A stretch of DNA of 64,000 nucleotides from CAZEHS01 sp964649745 (GTDB taxonomy: Bacteria > Bacillota > Clostridia > Peptostreptococcales > Acidaminobacteraceae): NCBI GenBank assembly GCA_964649745.1, contig CAZYQI010000009.1:37413-101412 (forward strand), in the 5' to 3' direction. Positions 62,059 through 64,000 of this stretch are shown here, one piece after another (within the stretch, counting starts at the first letter, position 1; every line of letters starts with the position of its first letter). The notes under the pieces were generated by a model. It was not told where the DNA came from. It did not search any database and saw only the letters and a list, made by a program, of their open reading frames with translations. Position numbers and translations under genes: made by a program.

Positions 62059-63291
62059 TTAGATGTCTTCTCGATAAATCGGCATGGACATGCATCGTGG
62101 GCCGCCACGGCCTCGGGAAAGCTCGGAGGAGGGCATGATATGGAGCCGGACTCCCGCCTCTTCCAACAATCGGTTTGTAACGTGGTTTCTGGAGTAAACA
62201 ATCACCTCTCCGGGGGCGATCGCCAAGGTGTTGGAGCCGTCATTCCACTGTTCCCTCGCGGCATGAATGGGGTTCCCTCCCCCACAGCGGATAAGGGTCA
62301 CGTCATCCACCTCAAGGTATTTTTTAAGTATCTCTCTGAGCTCCATGGTTTCCTTTTCAATACTGAGTGAATCCTTAGCGGTTCCCCTACGAATGGAGTA
62401 AACCGTCAAGGGATCCTCGATCTCTGGGTGGATGGTGAACTTGTCCCGGTCAACCATGGTAAATACTGTATCCAAATGCATGAAGGCCCGTTTCTTGGGA
62501 ATATCAAAGGCAAGAATGACTTCGAAGGACTGTCCGTCAGCAAAAATACGCTTTGCCATAATATCAATAGCAGCCGCATCCGTACGCTGACTCACGCCAA
62601 TGGCCAGAACCTTAGGGCTGAGAACCAGCACGTCTCCACCTTCTATGGCGTATTCGTCTGCTCGGTCATACCAAAATTTCATATCTGTATTTGCAAACCG
62701 GGGATGATTTCCGAAAATGTACTTTGAAAAAAGTGTTTCGCGGCAGCGGGTCACTGTACGCATATGGTGCAGCGAAACCCCGGTACCTACCGTGGAAAAG
62801 GGGTCCCGGGTGAAATAGAGATTGGGCATGGGATCCACAATGAACGGATAGTCTGAGTCAATCTTGTCGGCCAGGGTTATACGTTTATACTCCGGAAGCT
62901 CGCTTTTGCATACACCTTCCATCATCTTGTCCACCATGGCTCTGGTGGAGGCAAAGCTCAGGAGGTACTCACGAACCAGCTGGCGCTTTGAATCTCCTTG
63001 GATACCCGCCTCCGAAACATACTCATCCACAAAGCGACTGCGCACCTCGTGATCGGCCACCGCCTGAGCCGTCAACTCTTCCAGATAAAGCACTTCCACA
63101 TTGTTCTTCCTGAATATTTCTGCAAACGCATCATGCTCCTGACGTGCCACTTCCAGATAAGGGATATCATCAAAAAGAAGCCTGTCCATCAAATCCGGCG
63201 TCAGATTTTCGATTTCCAGCCCCGGTCTGTGTAAAAGCACCGTTTTTAGCTTTCCAATTTCAGAATAGACCTTGATTGGGTTGTTTGCCAC
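62059..63291 (-). CDS. arcA: Arginine deiminase
   Basis: 410 residues from GTG 63291 (GGAGG 8 nt upstream; the ATG at 63312 lies upstream of that ribosome site). Motifs in order: FTRDPFSTVG near residue 160, EGGDVLVLS and the catalytic Cys in RGRGGPRCMSMPIYRED. Converts arginine to citrulline and ammonia. Intact and of normal length for the family. Confidence 0.95.
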   Translation of the reverse strand: MANNPIKVYSEIGKLKTVLLHRPGLEIENLTPDLMDRLLFDDIPYLEVARQEHDAFAEIFRKNNVEVLYLEELTAQAVADHEVRSRFVDEYVSEAGIQGDSKRQLVREYLLSFASTRAMVDKMMEGVCKSELPEYKRITLADKIDSDYPFIVDPMPNLYFTRDPFSTVGTGVSLHHMRTVTRCRETLFSKYIFGNHPRFANTDMKFWYDRADEYAIEGGDVLVLSPKVLAIGVSQRTDAAAIDIMAKRIFADGQSFEVILAFDIPKKRAFMHLDTVFTMVDRDKFTIHPEIEDPLTVYSIRRGTAKDSLSIEKETMELREILKKYLEVDDVTLIRCGGGNPIHAAREQWNDGSNTLAIAPGEVIVYSRNHVTNRLLEEAGVRLHIMPSSELSRGRGGPRCMSMPIYREDI

Positions 63292-63430
63292 TTCGCACAC
63301 CTCCATATCCATTTGTTACCATTTTATACACCGTCCAAAATCCTTCCCTAAGTATAATTCTCTCCTATTCCAAATGCAAGAACATTTATAATAGTGGTTT
63401 TCAGGGATTTGTTATCATCTGGTATTCTTT

Positions 63431-63460
63431 CGAATATTCATCCACTGAATATTATTACAT
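63431..63460. promoter_or_regulatory. Possible ARG-box pair upstream of arcA
   Basis: GAATATTC palindrome (63432-63439) followed by TGAATATTATTACAT (63446-63460): two AT-rich half-palindromes spaced like ArgR/AhrC sites. The match is weak and AT-rich sequence gives such patterns by chance. Confidence 0.3.
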
Positions 63461-63486
63461 TATTTAACATCTATAGAAAACAATAA

Positions 63487-63512
63487 ACTGCTCCCTTTGC
63501 AGGAAGCAGTTT
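63487..63512 (-). terminator. Terminator of veg
   Basis: ACTGCT...AGCAGT stem (AAACTGCT and AGCAGTTT arms) with an inner CCTGCAAAGG loop, about 60 bp after the veg stop; a second stem GCGGGA/TCCCGC lies at 63520-63538. Confidence 0.65.
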
Positions 63513-63572
63513 GTCCGATGCGGGATACGTTTTCCCGCTGTATATTCATAATAGATGAAGAATAAACTATTT

Positions 63573-63845
63573 TTAAGAAAGCTGGACTCTTACCACCGTT
63601 TCCGAAACTGACAACTCCACGGTTTCCGTCAGAATATCCGAATAGCTGAACGAAACCTTCCGCTCGGATTGGAGTCCCTCGTCCACTCTAACGATAAAAA
63701 CGCTGGGATAGACTTCCTCCAGGATGCCCTCCCGAACAAGAACTTTCTTGCGGCCCTTGTTGGTTTTAAGAATTACCTTTCGGCCAACACAGCGTTCAAC
63801 CGTACGCTTGATTTCCTGAATAGTTTCCTTTGTCGCCAACGCCAT
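63573..63845 (-). CDS. veg: Veg-family protein
   Basis: 90 residues from ATG 63845, or about 88 from TTG 63839 (GGAAGG 8 nt before the TTG). Starts ALATKETIQEIKRTVERCVG, then GRKVILKTNKGRKKV and VFIVRVDE, the typical Veg small beta protein. In Bacillus Veg influences biofilm formation and its gene lies near ispE, so here the arc genes appear to sit between the two. A strong promoter precedes it. Confidence 0.88.
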   Translation of the reverse strand: MALATKETIQEIKRTVERCVGRKVILKTNKGRKKVLVREGILEEVYPSVFIVRVDEGLQSERKVSFSYSDILTETVELSVSETVVRVQLS

Positions 63846-63893
63846 CACCTTCCTTGTTTGAAGCCTCAGTGTCAGCATAACACAAATCCAATT

Positions 63894-63922
63894 ATTATAC
63901 AACGCACTCATCAACCTGTCAA
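63894..63922 (-). promoter_or_regulatory. Perfect-consensus sigma-A promoter of veg
   Basis: Minus strand TTGACA (63922-63917), 17-bp spacer, TATAAT (63899-63894), no mismatch, about 50 bp before the veg start. Confidence 0.92.
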
Positions 63923-64000
63923 TTAAATTTAATAGAATTGTAATCTTTTTCTGAACGATAAGCGATAATGTCCTGTTATAACATAAAGGATTATGTCCCA

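Overview
The window looks like a chromosomal segment of a low-to-mid GC, amino-acid-fermenting anaerobic Clostridia-type Firmicute. The evidence is the lysine-fermentation genes (kamABCDE, kdd), the arginine deiminase genes (arcABC), Veg, S-layer-homology (SLH) proteins, many secreted proteins with 'copper amine oxidase N-terminal-like' stalk domains, and an Amj-type flippase. Apart from one gene (31425-32183, + strand), every supported gene lies on the minus strand, so transcription reads from high to low coordinates. No tRNA, rRNA, CRISPR array, phage or classical IS element was seen.

Region 1 (23.7 kb down to 1) is a surface-polysaccharide operon. It starts with an EPS-type MarR regulator whose start codon sits behind a TTGACA-N17-TAGAAT promoter overlapped by a perfect 17-bp inverted repeat. 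Next come WbpB-, WbpD- and WbpE-like enzymes, an AsnB-like amidotransferase, three consecutive SDR sugar epimerase/dehydratases, a methyltransferase, a Wzx flippase, three divergent paralogs of one glycosyltransferase family interleaved with an SGNH hydrolase and a sugar N-formyltransferase, a WbpI-like 2-epimerase, a second AsnB, a WbpA-like dehydrogenase, a UDP-glucuronate 4-epimerase, a GT4 glycosyltransferase, Amj, and the start of an initiating sugar-phosphate transferase that runs off the left edge. Together these predict a polymer with 2,3-diacetamido-uronic acids (WbpA/B/E/D/I route), probably amidated, with an N-formylated amino sugar and possibly an O-acyl group. The genes between about 9.9 and 15.5 kb are visibly more AT-rich than their flanks.

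Region 2 (23.7-47.4 kb) encodes exported and surface proteins: a Wzy/O-antigen-ligase-like membrane protein coupled to a stalk-LRR protein, a stalk-TolC fusion, an abundant-looking 696-aa stalk protein with a strong promoter and a structured leader, two more stalk proteins, a CtpA-type S41 protease, two SLH proteins and a 2150-aa IPT/TIG-repeat protein.

Region 3 (47.9-57.4 kb) is the lysine fermentation operon kdd-kamA-kamB-kamC-kamD-kamE. It has a near-perfect sigma-54 promoter (TGGCAC-N5-TTGC) in front of kdd and a PAS-AAA+-HTH enhancer-binding protein gene next to it. kce and kal are absent here. Region 4 (57.4-63.9 kb) holds a DUF1934 protein, a GntR/FadR regulator and ispE in one operon, then arcC, arcB and arcA, and finally veg.

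The most unusual structure is a family of about ten palindromic intergenic elements (33.2-62.0 kb), absent from the first 33 kb. Their arms are built from helically phased heptamers (CACGGAT or the variant CGCAGAT) and face each other. One copy contains a GxxExxY/PD-(D/E)XK-type nuclease gene; the others look like non-coding relatives. Some are nested with other palindromes.
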